A DNA stretch of 64,000 nucleotides from Pseudomonas sp. CFBP13508 (GTDB taxonomy: Bacteria; Pseudomonadota; Gammaproteobacteria; Pseudomonadales; Pseudomonadaceae), in NCBI RefSeq assembly GCF_005233515.1, contig NZ_QFZZ01000008.1, forward strand, positions 1 through 64,000, in the 5' to 3' direction. The notes beneath the pieces are model-generated. The model was not told where the DNA came from and searched no databases. It saw only the letters and a program-made list of their open reading frames with translations. Below, one piece after another: positions 40,669-48,831 of this stretch (within the stretch, counting starts at the first letter, position 1; each line of letters begins with the position of its first letter). The position numbers were made by a program, and so were the translations under genes.

Positions 40669-40920
40669 ACGAGTAACTCCTGTTTTTTCTGGAAGTCTGC
40701 TGTAACGCTTGTCAGCAGGGTTACCGGAGATATTGCGAACGCTGTGCCAACTTTTTCGGTCGTATAAAATCGTTTAAAAACAAACAGTTATGAAAAACGC
40801 TCATTTTCATTTTCATGCAAAATGCATGACTCAACGCAATTTCGCATGCAAGTTGCGGTTTTTAAGAAAGTTCATAAGCTGCTGAAATTATTAGAGCTTT
40901 TGTGAAGCGGTCGCGATACG

Positions 40921-40947
40921 AGAATGCCCCGCGGTGCGGGGCATTCT
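40921..40947. terminator. Perfect hairpin after pilA
   Basis: The stem AGAATGCCCCGC/GCGGGGCATTCT has a 3-base loop and lies 16 bases beyond the pilA stop. It is strong but without a T-run. Confidence 0.65.
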
Positions 40948-40963
40948 GAAGATTACATATCGA

Positions 40964-41386
40964 TCAAGTACCAGTAGCGTTACAGCCTTTTGGCGAATAG
41001 TCAGGAGCGACCGTAGTGCCACAAGTCCAACCACCCGCCGCTGTACGTGTCAGCGTGATGGTTTTGCCTAATACAGGCGCTGGCGCATTGGCCAGCGTAC
41101 ATACAATCGTTCCAGCTCCATCAGCAGCAGTGCCTGACGCGGTGAGAGCGCAATTGGAGGTCGTGGTTACGTTATCGCCCTTTACCGCCGCCAGCGTCGG
41201 GTTTGTCCCCTGATTAATCAGGTCTTCAAAGGGCACTTTCATCGCGCTAATCTCCGCCAGCCCCGCCGTAACCTTCGACCGCGCCTGATATTTCGAATAC
41301 TGAGGCAGGGCGATAGTCGCCAGAATGCCGATGATCGCCACAACGATCAGCAGCTCGATCAATGTGAAACCTTGTTGTTTTTTCAT
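40964..41386 (-). CDS. pilA: Type IV major pilin PilA
   Basis: This is the main structural subunit of the type IV pilus. The prepilin signal MKKQQG is cut after Gly6 to leave FTLIELLIVVAIIGILATIALPQY, with the conserved Glu5 (listed as a motif: FTLIE). 140 residues before processing. The C-terminal part has several cysteines (SNCAL, WTCGT, KGCNA), which can form the D-loop disulfide. I start at the ATG at 41386, with GGAG 7 bases upstream; the frame is open for 48 more codons upstream, but a prepilin leader is short. It is divergent from pilBCD, as in P. aeruginosa. Confidence 0.94.
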   Translation of the reverse strand: MKKQQGFTLIELLIVVAIIGILATIALPQYSKYQARSKVTAGLAEISAMKVPFEDLINQGTNPTLAAVKGDNVTTTSNCALTASGTAADGAGTIVCTLANAPAPVLGKTITLTRTAAGGWTCGTTVAPDYSPKGCNATGT

Positions 41387-41434
41387 AGACACGCTCCATG
41401 CATGAGTCGAAATCTCATGATCTGAACAAGGCTC

Positions 41435-41451
41435 AGCACAGGCCATGCCAA
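41435..41451 (-). promoter_or_regulatory. Sigma54 promoter of pilA
   Basis: On the minus strand TTGGCATGGCCTGTGCT has GG and GC 10 bases apart, about 50-60 bases before the pilA ATG. pilA transcription by sigma54 and PilR is established in P. aeruginosa, and pilSR are present in this window at 58684-61607. Confidence 0.8.
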
Positions 41452-41612
41452 CGCCTTTCAGGCCCCGCCTGCTGGGCGCGCGCAATTTCCTGCGCCGTTT
41501 CCTACAACCCGCAACCGCACTATCTGACACTTTTTGTCACCTGCACCGGCCGTGTTTGGCGCTGTCACTTGACTAGGCTATAAGTCATGAACGGCAAGCG
41601 TGCGGAATCCCC

Positions 41613-43313
41613 ATGAATGACATCGCTCTGAGCGGTCTGGCCAAGCAATTGGTCCAGGCCGAACTGCTCACGGAAACAAGTGCCCGGCAATCCTGGGCGC
41701 AGGCCCAGCGCAATCGCGTCTCGCTGGTCAATTACCTGGTACACAACAAACTGGTCAACAGCCGGCAGATCGCCGAGATCGCTTCCGAACATTTCGGCAT
41801 GGCCCTGCTCGATCTGCATTGCGTCGACAAAGAGAGTCAGCCCAAGGGATTGGTCAGTGAGAAACTGGTTCGCCAGCACTGCGCACTGCCCCTCTGGCGG
41901 CGCGGCAACAAACTGTTCGTAGGCCTTTCCGACCCGAGCAATCAGCAGGCGATCAGCGACATCCAGTTCAGCACCGGCCTGAGCACCGAAGCGATTCTGG
42001 TCGAGGACGACAAGCTCAGCGACGCCATCGACAAGTTCTTCGAGAGCCATGCCTCGGGCCTCGAGGAAATGGCCGATGTCGATCTCGACGGCCTCGACGT
42101 CGAGGCCATCGATGACAACAAACAGGACGTAATCGGCGGCCTCGATGCTGACGACGCCCCGGTCGTGCGCTTCGTGCACAAGATGCTGCTCGATGCGATC
42201 AAGAGCGGCTCGTCCGACCTGCATTTCGAACCCTACGAAAAAAACTATCGCGTACGCATGCGCACCGACGGCATGCTGCGCGAGGTGGCCAAGCCACCGA
42301 TCCAGTTGGCCGGGCGTATCGCCGCTCGCCTGAAGGTAATGGCCAGTCTGGATATTTCCGAACGGCGCAAACCCCAGGACGGGCGGATCAAGATGCGCCT
42401 GTCGAAAAGCAAATCCATCGATTTTCGCGTCAACACCCTGCCGACCCTATGGGGCGAAAAAGTGGTGATCCGGATCCTCGACCCGTCCAGTGCGCAAATG
42501 GGCATCGACGCGCTGGGTTACGAGGCCGAGCAAAAGGCCTTGTACCTCGCCGCGCTGAAACAGCCACAAGGAATGATTCTGGTCACCGGCCCCACCGGCT
42601 CCGGTAAAACCGTGTCGCTGTATACCGGGCTGAACATCCTCAACACCGTCGACATCAACATTTCCACCGCCGAAGACCCGGTGGAAATCAACATGGCAGG
42701 CATCAATCAGGTCAACGTCAATCCTCGCCAAGGGCTGGACTTCGCCCAGGCGCTGCGCTCGTTTCTGCGTCAGGACCCGGACGTGATCATGGTCGGGGAG
42801 ATCCGCGACCTGGAAACCGCCGAGATCGCGATCAAGGCCGCGCAAACCGGCCACCTGGTGCTGTCGACCCTGCACACCAACAGCGCAGCGGAAACCCTCA
42901 CGCGCCTGCACAACATGGGCATTCCCGGTTTCAACATCGCCACCTCGGTCAGCCTGATCATCGCCCAGCGTCTGGCGCGCAAGTTGTGCGCGCACTGCAA
43001 GCGGCCGCTGGAAATCCCGCACGAAACCTTGCTCAAGGAAGGCTTCCCCGAGGAACGCATCGGCCATTTCACGATCTACGAGCCGGTCGGTTGCGATCAC
43101 TGCAACGGCGGTTACAAAGGACGCGTGGGGATTTATGAAGTGGTAAAGAACACACCGGACCTGCAACGGTTGATCATGGCCGAAGGCAATTCGCTGGAAA
43201 TCGACATCCAGATGCGCCGCGACGGCTTCGCCGATCTGCGCACTTCCGGGCTGCACAAGGCGATGCAAGGCATCACCAGCCTTGAGGAAATCAACCGGGT
43301 CACCAAGGATTGA
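41613..43313 (+). CDS. pilB: Type IV pilus assembly ATPase PilB
   Basis: PilB is the hexameric extension ATPase. A 566-residue protein, it has the N-terminal MSHEN/GSPII_E_N domain (residues about 1-140), Walker A GPTGSGKT (about 326), the Asp and His boxes (AEDPVEI, STLHTNSAAETL), Walker B VGEIRDLETAEIA, and a four-cysteine zinc site (CAHCK...CDHCN). It is first of pilB-pilC-pilD-coaE-yacG, and divergent from pilA. The ATG is used although the ribosome site (GGAA) is weak. Confidence 0.95.
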   Translation: MNDIALSGLAKQLVQAELLTETSARQSWAQAQRNRVSLVNYLVHNKLVNSRQIAEIASEHFGMALLDLHCVDKESQPKGLVSEKLVRQHCALPLWRRGNKLFVGLSDPSNQQAISDIQFSTGLSTEAILVEDDKLSDAIDKFFESHASGLEEMADVDLDGLDVEAIDDNKQDVIGGLDADDAPVVRFVHKMLLDAIKSGSSDLHFEPYEKNYRVRMRTDGMLREVAKPPIQLAGRIAARLKVMASLDISERRKPQDGRIKMRLSKSKSIDFRVNTLPTLWGEKVVIRILDPSSAQMGIDALGYEAEQKALYLAALKQPQGMILVTGPTGSGKTVSLYTGLNILNTVDINISTAEDPVEINMAGINQVNVNPRQGLDFAQALRSFLRQDPDVIMVGEIRDLETAEIAIKAAQTGHLVLSTLHTNSAAETLTRLHNMGIPGFNIATSVSLIIAQRLARKLCAHCKRPLEIPHETLLKEGFPEERIGHFTIYEPVGCDHCNGGYKGRVGIYEVVKNTPDLQRLIMAEGNSLEIDIQMRRDGFADLRTSGLHKAMQGITSLEEINRVTKD

Positions 43314-43315
43314 AC

Positions 43316-44533
43316 ATGGCGGTCAAGGCAGCGAAAGTCAGCGTTTACGCCTGGGAAGGCACCGACCGCAAAGGCAGCAAGGTCACTGGCGAACTGAGCG
43401 GGCAGAACCCCGCGCTGATCAAGGCGCAGCTGCGCAAACAGGGGATCAACCCGGGCAAGGTGCGCAAGAAATCCGCGTCCCTGCTGAGCTTGGGCAAACG
43501 CATCAAGCCGCAGGACATCGCCCTGTTCACCCGGCAGATGGCAACCATGATGAAGGCCGGCGTGCCGCTGTTGCAGTCCTTCGACATTATCGGTGAAGGC
43601 TTCGAAAATCCGGCCATGCGCAAACTGGTCGACGAGGTCAAACAGGAGGTCGCGGCCGGTAACAGTTTCGCCACAGCCCTGCGCAAGAAGCCGCAATACT
43701 TCGACGAGTTGTACTGCAACCTGGTCGACGCCGGCGAACAGTCCGGTGCCCTCGACACCTTGCTCGAACGGGTGGCCACCTATAAGGAGAAAAGCGAAGC
43801 GCTCAAGGCCAAGATCAAGAAAGCCATGACCTACCCCACCGCCGTGGTGCTGGTGGCGGCTGTGGTGACCGGCATTCTGCTGGTCAAAGTGGTGCCGCAG
43901 TTCCAGTCGGTGTTTTCCGGATTCGGCGCCGAACTGCCGGGCTTCACCCTGATGATCATCAGCCTGTCGGAGTTCATGCAGCAGTGGTGGTGGGCGATTC
44001 TTGTTGCGCTGGTGGCAGCGTTTTTCGGCACTCGCCGGGCGTTGAAGACATCGCAGGCCTTGCGCGACCGCCGCGATGCCTGGTTGCTCAAACTGCCGCT
44101 GGTAGGCACTTTGATGTACAAGTCCGCCGTTGCCCGCTTTGCCCGCACCCTGTCGACCACTTTCGCGGCGGGTGTGCCGTTGGTGGAAGCGCTGGATTCG
44201 GTCGCCGGCGCCACCGGCAATGTGGTATTCAAGCGCGCGGTGCTCCGAGTTCGGCAAGACGTTTCGACAGGCATGCAGCTGAACTTCTCCATGCGCAGCA
44301 CCGGTGTGTTTCCCAATATGGCGGTGCAGATGACCGCCATTGGCGAGGAGTCCGGGGCACTGGATGACATGCTCGACAAGGTCGCCGGTTTTTATGAAGC
44401 CGAAGTCGATAACATGGTCGACAACCTCACCAGCCTGATGGAGCCCTTCATCATGGTGGTGCTGGGGGTCATCGTCGGTGGACTGGTGGTGGCCATGTAC
44501 CTGCCGATCTTCCAACTCGGCTCAGCGATCTGA
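43316..44533 (+). CDS. pilC: Type IV pilus inner-membrane platform protein PilC
   Basis: PilC links the ATPases to the pilin pool. At 405 residues it has two T2SSF domains (IALFTRQMATMMKAGVPLLQ, then SAVARFARTLSTTFAAGVPL), each followed by membrane helices, and the final GGLVVAMYLPIFQLGSAI. I take the ATG at 43316, three bases after the pilB stop, with AAGGA 8 bases upstream. Confidence 0.95.
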   Translation: MAVKAAKVSVYAWEGTDRKGSKVTGELSGQNPALIKAQLRKQGINPGKVRKKSASLLSLGKRIKPQDIALFTRQMATMMKAGVPLLQSFDIIGEGFENPAMRKLVDEVKQEVAAGNSFATALRKKPQYFDELYCNLVDAGEQSGALDTLLERVATYKEKSEALKAKIKKAMTYPTAVVLVAAVVTGILLVKVVPQFQSVFSGFGAELPGFTLMIISLSEFMQQWWWAILVALVAAFFGTRRALKTSQALRDRRDAWLLKLPLVGTLMYKSAVARFARTLSTTFAAGVPLVEALDSVAGATGNVVFKRAVLRVRQDVSTGMQLNFSMRSTGVFPNMAVQMTAIGEESGALDDMLDKVAGFYEAEVDNMVDNLTSLMEPFIMVVLGVIVGGLVVAMYLPIFQLGSAI

Positions 44534-44534
44534 T

Positions 44535-45407
44535 ATGCCTATCGACGAACTGTTTGCCATGTATCCGCTGGCCTTTGTGGTCAGCGCGCTGCTGCTCGGG
44601 ATGGTGGTCGGCAGCTTCCTCAATGTTGTGGTCTGGCGCCTGCCGAAAATGCTCGAGCGCGACTGGCGGCAGCAAGCCCATGATGTGCTCGGCCTGCCCA
44701 CTGAAACGCCCGTGCCGACCTACAACCTGATGCTGCCGCACTCCGCGTGCACGCATTGCGGACACCGGATCCGTCCGTGGGAAAACATTCCGCTGCTCAG
44801 TTATCTGTTGCTGCGCGGGCGCTGCTCGGCCTGCGCGGCGCCGATCAGCAAACGTTACCCGCTGACTGAACTCGCCTGCGGCCTGCTTTCTGCATTCATC
44901 GCCTGGCATCTGGGCTTTGGCTGGCCGGCAGCTTTGCTGATTTTGCTGACGTGGGGCTTGCTGGCGATGAGTCTGATCGACTGCGAGCATCAGCTGCTGC
45001 CCGACGTGCTGGTGTTGCCGCTGCTGTGGCTGGGGCTGATCGTCAACAGCTTCGGCGTGTTCGTGGCGTTGCCCGATGCGTTGTGGGGCGCGGTCGCGGG
45101 TTATCTGGCGCTGTGGTCGGTGTTCTGGCTGTTCAAACTGCTCACCGGCAAGGACGGCATCGGTCATGGCGATTTCAAGCTATTGGCCTTGCTTGGCGCT
45201 TGGGGTGGCTGGCAGATTCTGCCGCTGACGATTCTGTTGTCATCCTTGGTGGGGGCGATTTTGGGCGTCGTCATGCTGCGCCTGCGCGCCCAGGAAACCT
45301 CGACGCCGATCCCCTTCGGACCCTTTCTGGCAATTGCCGGCTGGATTGCCTTGCTCTGGGGTGGTCAAATAACCGACTTCTATTGGCAGTCTGTCGGTTT
45401 GAAATGA
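44535..45407 (+). CDS. pilD: Prepilin peptidase / N-methyltransferase PilD
   Basis: PilD cuts the leader from type IV prepilins and type II pseudopilins and methylates the new N-terminus. At 290 residues it has the four-cysteine site CTHC...CSAC, the catalytic aspartates in SLIDCEHQLLPD and GIGHGDFKLLA (GxGD protease type), and about eight membrane helices. It starts one base after the pilC stop (TGATATG); its TGA overlaps the coaE start. Confidence 0.95.
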   Translation: MPIDELFAMYPLAFVVSALLLGMVVGSFLNVVVWRLPKMLERDWRQQAHDVLGLPTETPVPTYNLMLPHSACTHCGHRIRPWENIPLLSYLLLRGRCSACAAPISKRYPLTELACGLLSAFIAWHLGFGWPAALLILLTWGLLAMSLIDCEHQLLPDVLVLPLLWLGLIVNSFGVFVALPDALWGAVAGYLALWSVFWLFKLLTGKDGIGHGDFKLLALLGAWGGWQILPLTILLSSLVGAILGVVMLRLRAQETSTPIPFGPFLAIAGWIALLWGGQITDFYWQSVGLK

Positions 45408-46027
45408 ATACCCCTGTGGAAAAACCCTGGATTCTCGGCCTGACCGGCGGCATCGGCAGCGGCAAAAGCGCGGCGGCGCAGCACTTCATCGACCTGGGCG
45501 TGCATGTGGTGGATGCCGATCATGCGGCGCGCTGGGTGGTCGAACCGGGGCGTCCGGCGCTGGCGAAAATCGCCGAGCATTTCGGTTCCGGCGTGTTGCA
45601 GGCCGACGGCACACTGGACCGTGCCGCCCTGCGCAAACTGATTTTTGAAGACCCCGAACAGCGACGTTGGCTCGAAGCGCTGTTGCATCCGTTGATCGGC
45701 GAAGAAATCGCTCATCATCTGGCGCAGGCAAAATCGCCTTACGCGATTCTGGTGTCACCTTTGCTGATCGAGTCCGGGCAATACGCGATGACCCAGCGCA
45801 TTCTGGTCATCGATGCGCCGCAACAACTGCAGATCGAACGCACCTTGCAGCGTGACCAGACCAGCGAACAACAAGTGCAGGCGATCCTCAAGGCGCAATC
45901 GAGCCGTGAAGACCGCGTGAGCCGTGCCGACGACGTGATCGTCAACGACCGCGACCTCGCCTGGCTGCACAGCGAGGTCGAGCGTCTGCATCACTTTTAT
46001 CTGACTTTATCCGGAGGCCAAGCATGA
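45404..46027 (+). CDS. coaE: Dephospho-CoA kinase
   Basis: CoaE performs the last step of coenzyme A synthesis. At 207 residues it has the P-loop GGIGSGKSAAA (about 16-26), DADHAARWVVEPG and the lid region LQRDQTSEQQ. The ATG at 45404 overlaps the pilD stop (ATGA), and the yacG start overlaps its own stop, so the unit is translationally coupled throughout. Confidence 0.95.
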   Translation: MNTPVEKPWILGLTGGIGSGKSAAAQHFIDLGVHVVDADHAARWVVEPGRPALAKIAEHFGSGVLQADGTLDRAALRKLIFEDPEQRRWLEALLHPLIGEEIAHHLAQAKSPYAILVSPLLIESGQYAMTQRILVIDAPQQLQIERTLQRDQTSEQQVQAILKAQSSREDRVSRADDVIVNDRDLAWLHSEVERLHHFYLTLSGGQA

Positions 46028-46224
46028 GCCAGATTCCAACCGTTGAATGCCCAACCTGCGGCGCCCCCGTCGAATTCACCCCGGCGAACAAATTCCGTCC
46101 GTTCTGCTCCGACCGCTGCAAATTGATCGACCTCGGCGCCTGGGCCTCGGAAGAACACAAGATTCCGGTCGCACCGGATGCCGAGGACGAGTTGTTCTCC
46201 GGCGATTTCGATCCGCGTCACTGA
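46024..46224 (+). CDS. yacG: DNA gyrase inhibitor / zinc protein YacG
   Basis: YacG is a 66-residue zinc-finger protein that in E. coli binds GyrB and inhibits gyrase. The four zinc-binding cysteines are Cys9, Cys12, Cys28 and Cys32, followed by the CKLIDLGAW family motif. It is the last gene of the pilBCD-coaE-yacG unit. Confidence 0.95.
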   Translation: MSQIPTVECPTCGAPVEFTPANKFRPFCSDRCKLIDLGAWASEEHKIPVAPDAEDELFSGDFDPRH

Positions 46225-46231
46225 TCGCTGA

Positions 46232-46447
46232 TCAGGGCCGCATAAAGCCGTAGTCCTGACTGTCGTCGAGGTTCTCAGCGAGAAAGCGCAACTCGTCGGC
46301 CAAGTCTTCGGCATTGCGCACTGCCTTGCTCTGCTGCACCACGGCGCTGAGCAGGGCGCGCAAACTCAGGCCCGGGTCAAAGCCCACTTCCTGCGCCAGC
46401 TCCAGACTCTGCCGGGTTTCCTGCCGCGCCCATTCGTAAACGCCCAT
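46232..46447 (-). CDS. Small conserved hypothetical protein
   Basis: This 71-residue acidic, helix-rich protein (MGVYEWARQETRQSLELAQE...LADELRFLAENLDDSQDYG) has no domain I can name. AGGAG lies 8 bases before the ATG at 46447, which decides this start; the longer frame upstream is only a shadow of the next gene. It converges on yacG with a 7-base gap. It may share the transcript of the membrane gene 65 bases upstream. Confidence 0.7.
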   Translation of the reverse strand: MGVYEWARQETRQSLELAQEVGFDPGLSLRALLSAVVQQSKAVRNAEDLADELRFLAENLDDSQDYGFMRP

Positions 46448-46512
46448 GCCAATGCTCCTGAAGGGATTTGCGTGAGCATGAAATCTCAGCGGCATGGCCG
46501 GTTTGATGTGGA

Positions 46513-47202
46513 TCAAGACTTCGGATCGTCGTCCTTCCACGGCGCTGAAAGGTAACGGGTGCGGTTGAAGGTCTCCAGCCACTCCGGGCAAAACACCACC
46601 AACGCACTGACAACCATGCCGTTGATAAAGGCCTCGGGGAACAGCAGCAACCACAGGTAGCCGACAAAATCCTCCAGCCACTCCGGCATGGCGAAGAGGC
46701 CGTCGTACCACAGCAGCGTCAGGCTCAGAATCAGGCACAACAGGCCTGACAACGCAGCGGCGAAGAAGCCGGAACAGAAGATGTAAACGAACGGATTTCG
46801 TGGCTGCGCGCGTTCGACCAGAATCGCCACGCACTCGGTGATCAGCACTGGCAGCAGAATCAGCAACGCGCCATTGACGCCCACCGCAGCCAGGTCCTGA
46901 CGCCCCAAAAGCACCAGGCCAATCTGCGCCACCAGCCCGCCGACAATCGCCAGCGGCCAATCGAGCAGCAGCGTGACCGCGGTCATGCCGATGAAGTGAT
47001 ACGACACGCCGGTGTCGAAATCCCTGCGCACCAGCCACAGCAGAAACAGCGCGAACACCGTGCCGAACAGCAAGTGCTGCCGGCGACTGTCGCTGAACAG
47101 CTCAACCCATGGCGCACGCATGATCGCCCAGAGCAGCACCGGCAGATAAATCAGCCAGCCGAGCGTCAGGCTTGCCGTTGAAAGCAGTTCGGCACCGATC
47201 AT
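46513..47202 (-). CDS. CbiM-like integral membrane protein (energy-coupling factor permease type)
   Basis: This 229-residue protein has about six to seven membrane helices. It resembles the CbiM/NikM substrate-specific component of ECF-type cobalt/nickel importers, with conserved polar positions (SYHFIGMTAVTLLLDWPLAI, AVGVNGALLILLPVLI). No CbiQ, CbiO or CbiN gene is nearby, and the N-terminal His-rich metal site of CbiM (MHIxE) is absent. So transport and substrate are doubtful; it is best read as a family relative. GAGGGAA precedes the ATG. Confidence 0.75.
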   Translation of the reverse strand: MIGAELLSTASLTLGWLIYLPVLLWAIMRAPWVELFSDSRRQHLLFGTVFALFLLWLVRRDFDTGVSYHFIGMTAVTLLLDWPLAIVGGLVAQIGLVLLGRQDLAAVGVNGALLILLPVLITECVAILVERAQPRNPFVYIFCSGFFAAALSGLLCLILSLTLLWYDGLFAMPEWLEDFVGYLWLLLFPEAFINGMVVSALVVFCPEWLETFNRTRYLSAPWKDDDPKS

Positions 47203-47233
47203 GATTCCCTCACCTGCTACTGGACACGCTTTT

Positions 47234-47313
47234 TTGTAGGAGCTGCCGAAGGCTGCGATTTTTTGATCTTGTTTATAAAAGCAAAAGATCGCAGCCTTCG
47301 GCAGCTCCTACAA
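47234..47313. repeat. Inverted repeat, TAGGAGCTG...CAGCTCCTA family, copy 3
   Basis: This is the best copy: TTGTAGGAGCTGCCGAAGGC and its complement form nearly perfect arms of about 28 bases around an AT-rich centre. It lies between divergent genes (CbiM-like and DUF1780), so it cannot be a terminator of either. Confidence 0.9.
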
Positions 47314-47392
47314 GGGCGCAATCGCGCGACGTTTATGTCTGAGCCGATGCAAAGCTATCTGCTTGTCGTATTTGGACGCTAAGCTTGGCCTT

Positions 47393-48019
47393 ATGGATGA
47401 TTCAGATTATTTACGCCTGCTGACCATCGCGGCCGAGCAGGCCAATGCGTTCCTGTCCAATGCCCGCAAATGGGAGCGTGAGCGTTGGGTCTGCCAGCGC
47501 CTGCTGCAAGGTCTGAACATCCCCTACCGCGCCGACGAATTCGCCCCGGCCGGTGAGCCGCCGGACGTGCTGTTTCGCGATGCCAATTTCGAAGTTTTTT
47601 TCGTCCTCGATGAAGGCCGACGCCTCAATGACGAATGGCGCGACGAATTGCAGCGTCGGCGCAGCGCGTTTTCCCTGAGCCAACTGGTGCGCCGCGAAGC
47701 CAAACCCAAGCGCATCCCGGCCAATGAATTTCTCCTGCGTCTGGCGCCGACCCTGCGCAAGAAGGCGCACAACTACAAGGAACGCGGCATGGATCTGGGT
47801 GAGCTGGACATCATCGCCTTCGCCAGCCTCAAGCGCGAAGTGCTGGATCTCAACAGTCATTTCCCGCCACCGACCGAATACCTGCGCCAGGGCTGGCGCT
47901 CGCTGTCGCTGGTCGGCCCGACATTCGCCCGCGTGCTGTTCGCCCACCCCGACGCACCGGACTTTCTGCGCAGTAACCTCGGCCGCAGCATTTTGTTCGA
48001 CGTGGGTATCAGCCTGTGA
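47393..48019 (+). CDS. DUF1780 domain protein
   Basis: This 208-residue soluble protein has the DUF1780 pattern (DDSDYLRLLTIAAEQANAFL, ERERWVCQRLLQGLNIPYRA, FFVLDEGRRLNDEWRDEL). The N-terminal part up to about residue 110 has a nuclease-like look (PPDVLFRDANFEVFFV), but no catalytic set that I can fix. I use the ATG at 47393; ten earlier codons lack a ribosome site. The next gene starts in its stop codon (GTGA). Confidence 0.85.
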   Translation: MDDSDYLRLLTIAAEQANAFLSNARKWERERWVCQRLLQGLNIPYRADEFAPAGEPPDVLFRDANFEVFFVLDEGRRLNDEWRDELQRRRSAFSLSQLVRREAKPKRIPANEFLLRLAPTLRKKAHNYKERGMDLGELDIIAFASLKREVLDLNSHFPPPTEYLRQGWRSLSLVGPTFARVLFAHPDAPDFLRSNLGRSILFDVGISL

Positions 48020-48543
48020 CGCCGCTGCAGCAGTTGATCGCCGAGGTTCCGCAAACCGGTCGTGTGCGCTGGATCGGCGTGCGTCCAGAATCCCGTGGGC
48101 CGATGCTTGAGCTCGACGCGGTCGAGGCGCGGCTGGAAGCCGGGCTCACCGGCGACCACGCCCGCCCGGGCATTCGCAACGCGCGACAGGTGACGCTGAT
48201 TCAGTGGGAGCATCTGGCGGTGATCAACGCACTGATGGGCCGCCCCGATGACGAGCCGATCCGACCTGAAGATCTGCGGCGCAATCTCGTTATAAGCGGA
48301 ATCAATTTGTTTAGCCTGAAGGGGCGGCGCTTTCGCATCGGGCAGGCGATACTCGAAACCACTGGCTGGTGTCAGCCCTGTGCACGTTTGCAGAACAATC
48401 TCGGCCCGGGCACTTTTCAAGCCGTGCGCGGGCATGGCGGGATCACCGCCCGGGTGTTGCAAAGCGGCATCATTCGCCTCGACGATAGCGTGTGCGTCGA
48501 ACCGGTTCCGGACAGCGGTTACGCTGCGTTCAACCCGGGCTGA
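48016..48543 (+). CDS. MOSC domain protein
   Basis: This 175-residue protein is a stand-alone MOSC domain (molybdenum cofactor sulfurase C-terminal type). It has RKPRG-like VRPESRGPMLELDAVEA, the QVTLIQWEHLAVINAL stretch, LRRNLVISGINL and the conserved Cys in WCQPCARLQ. Such proteins bind sulfur or metal-sulfur intermediates; the YiiM/YuaD-like group is near. GTG start overlapping the upstream stop. Confidence 0.85.
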   Translation: MTPLQQLIAEVPQTGRVRWIGVRPESRGPMLELDAVEARLEAGLTGDHARPGIRNARQVTLIQWEHLAVINALMGRPDDEPIRPEDLRRNLVISGINLFSLKGRRFRIGQAILETTGWCQPCARLQNNLGPGTFQAVRGHGGITARVLQSGIIRLDDSVCVEPVPDSGYAAFNPG

Positions 48544-48594
48544 AAACCGTTGTAGCCTGTGCCCATTCAGTAACGTCTACCTGACGAGGCAAAT

Positions 48595-48768
48595 ATGACC
48601 AGCCGCCTGAACCCCGAAGACCAAAAGCATGTCGAAGAGTACCTGCAACTGTCCCAACACCGTGTCGAGCGCCGGCCTTTCCGGCCGTGGATGCTCCTGG
48701 TGCTGGTGCTGGCAGTGACCATTGGTCTGGGCCTGTTGAGCCGATTTATCAGTTACCTGACGTTATGA
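48595..48768 (+). CDS. Small membrane protein, DUF3094-like
   Basis: This 57-residue protein has a polar N-terminus (MTSRLNPEDQKHVEEYL) and one membrane helix (PWMLLVLVLAVTIGLGLLS), as in DUF3094. GAGG lies 7 bases upstream of the ATG. It sits between the MOSC gene and ndh on the same strand and may be cotranscribed with ndh. Function unknown. Confidence 0.8.
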   Translation: MTSRLNPEDQKHVEEYLQLSQHRVERRPFRPWMLLVLVLAVTIGLGLLSRFISYLTL

Positions 48769-48831
48769 GCTGCCTTGCGCTCCCTCGGGTAACCGCACCG
48801 ATTTCCTTTAAAAACCTTGCGAGTTATCCCT

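Noticed and set aside
46448..47038. Long frame that would extend the small 71-residue gene upstream to 268 codons
   Set aside because: It runs out-of-frame through the CbiM-like membrane gene; a good ribosome site decides for the ATG at 46447.
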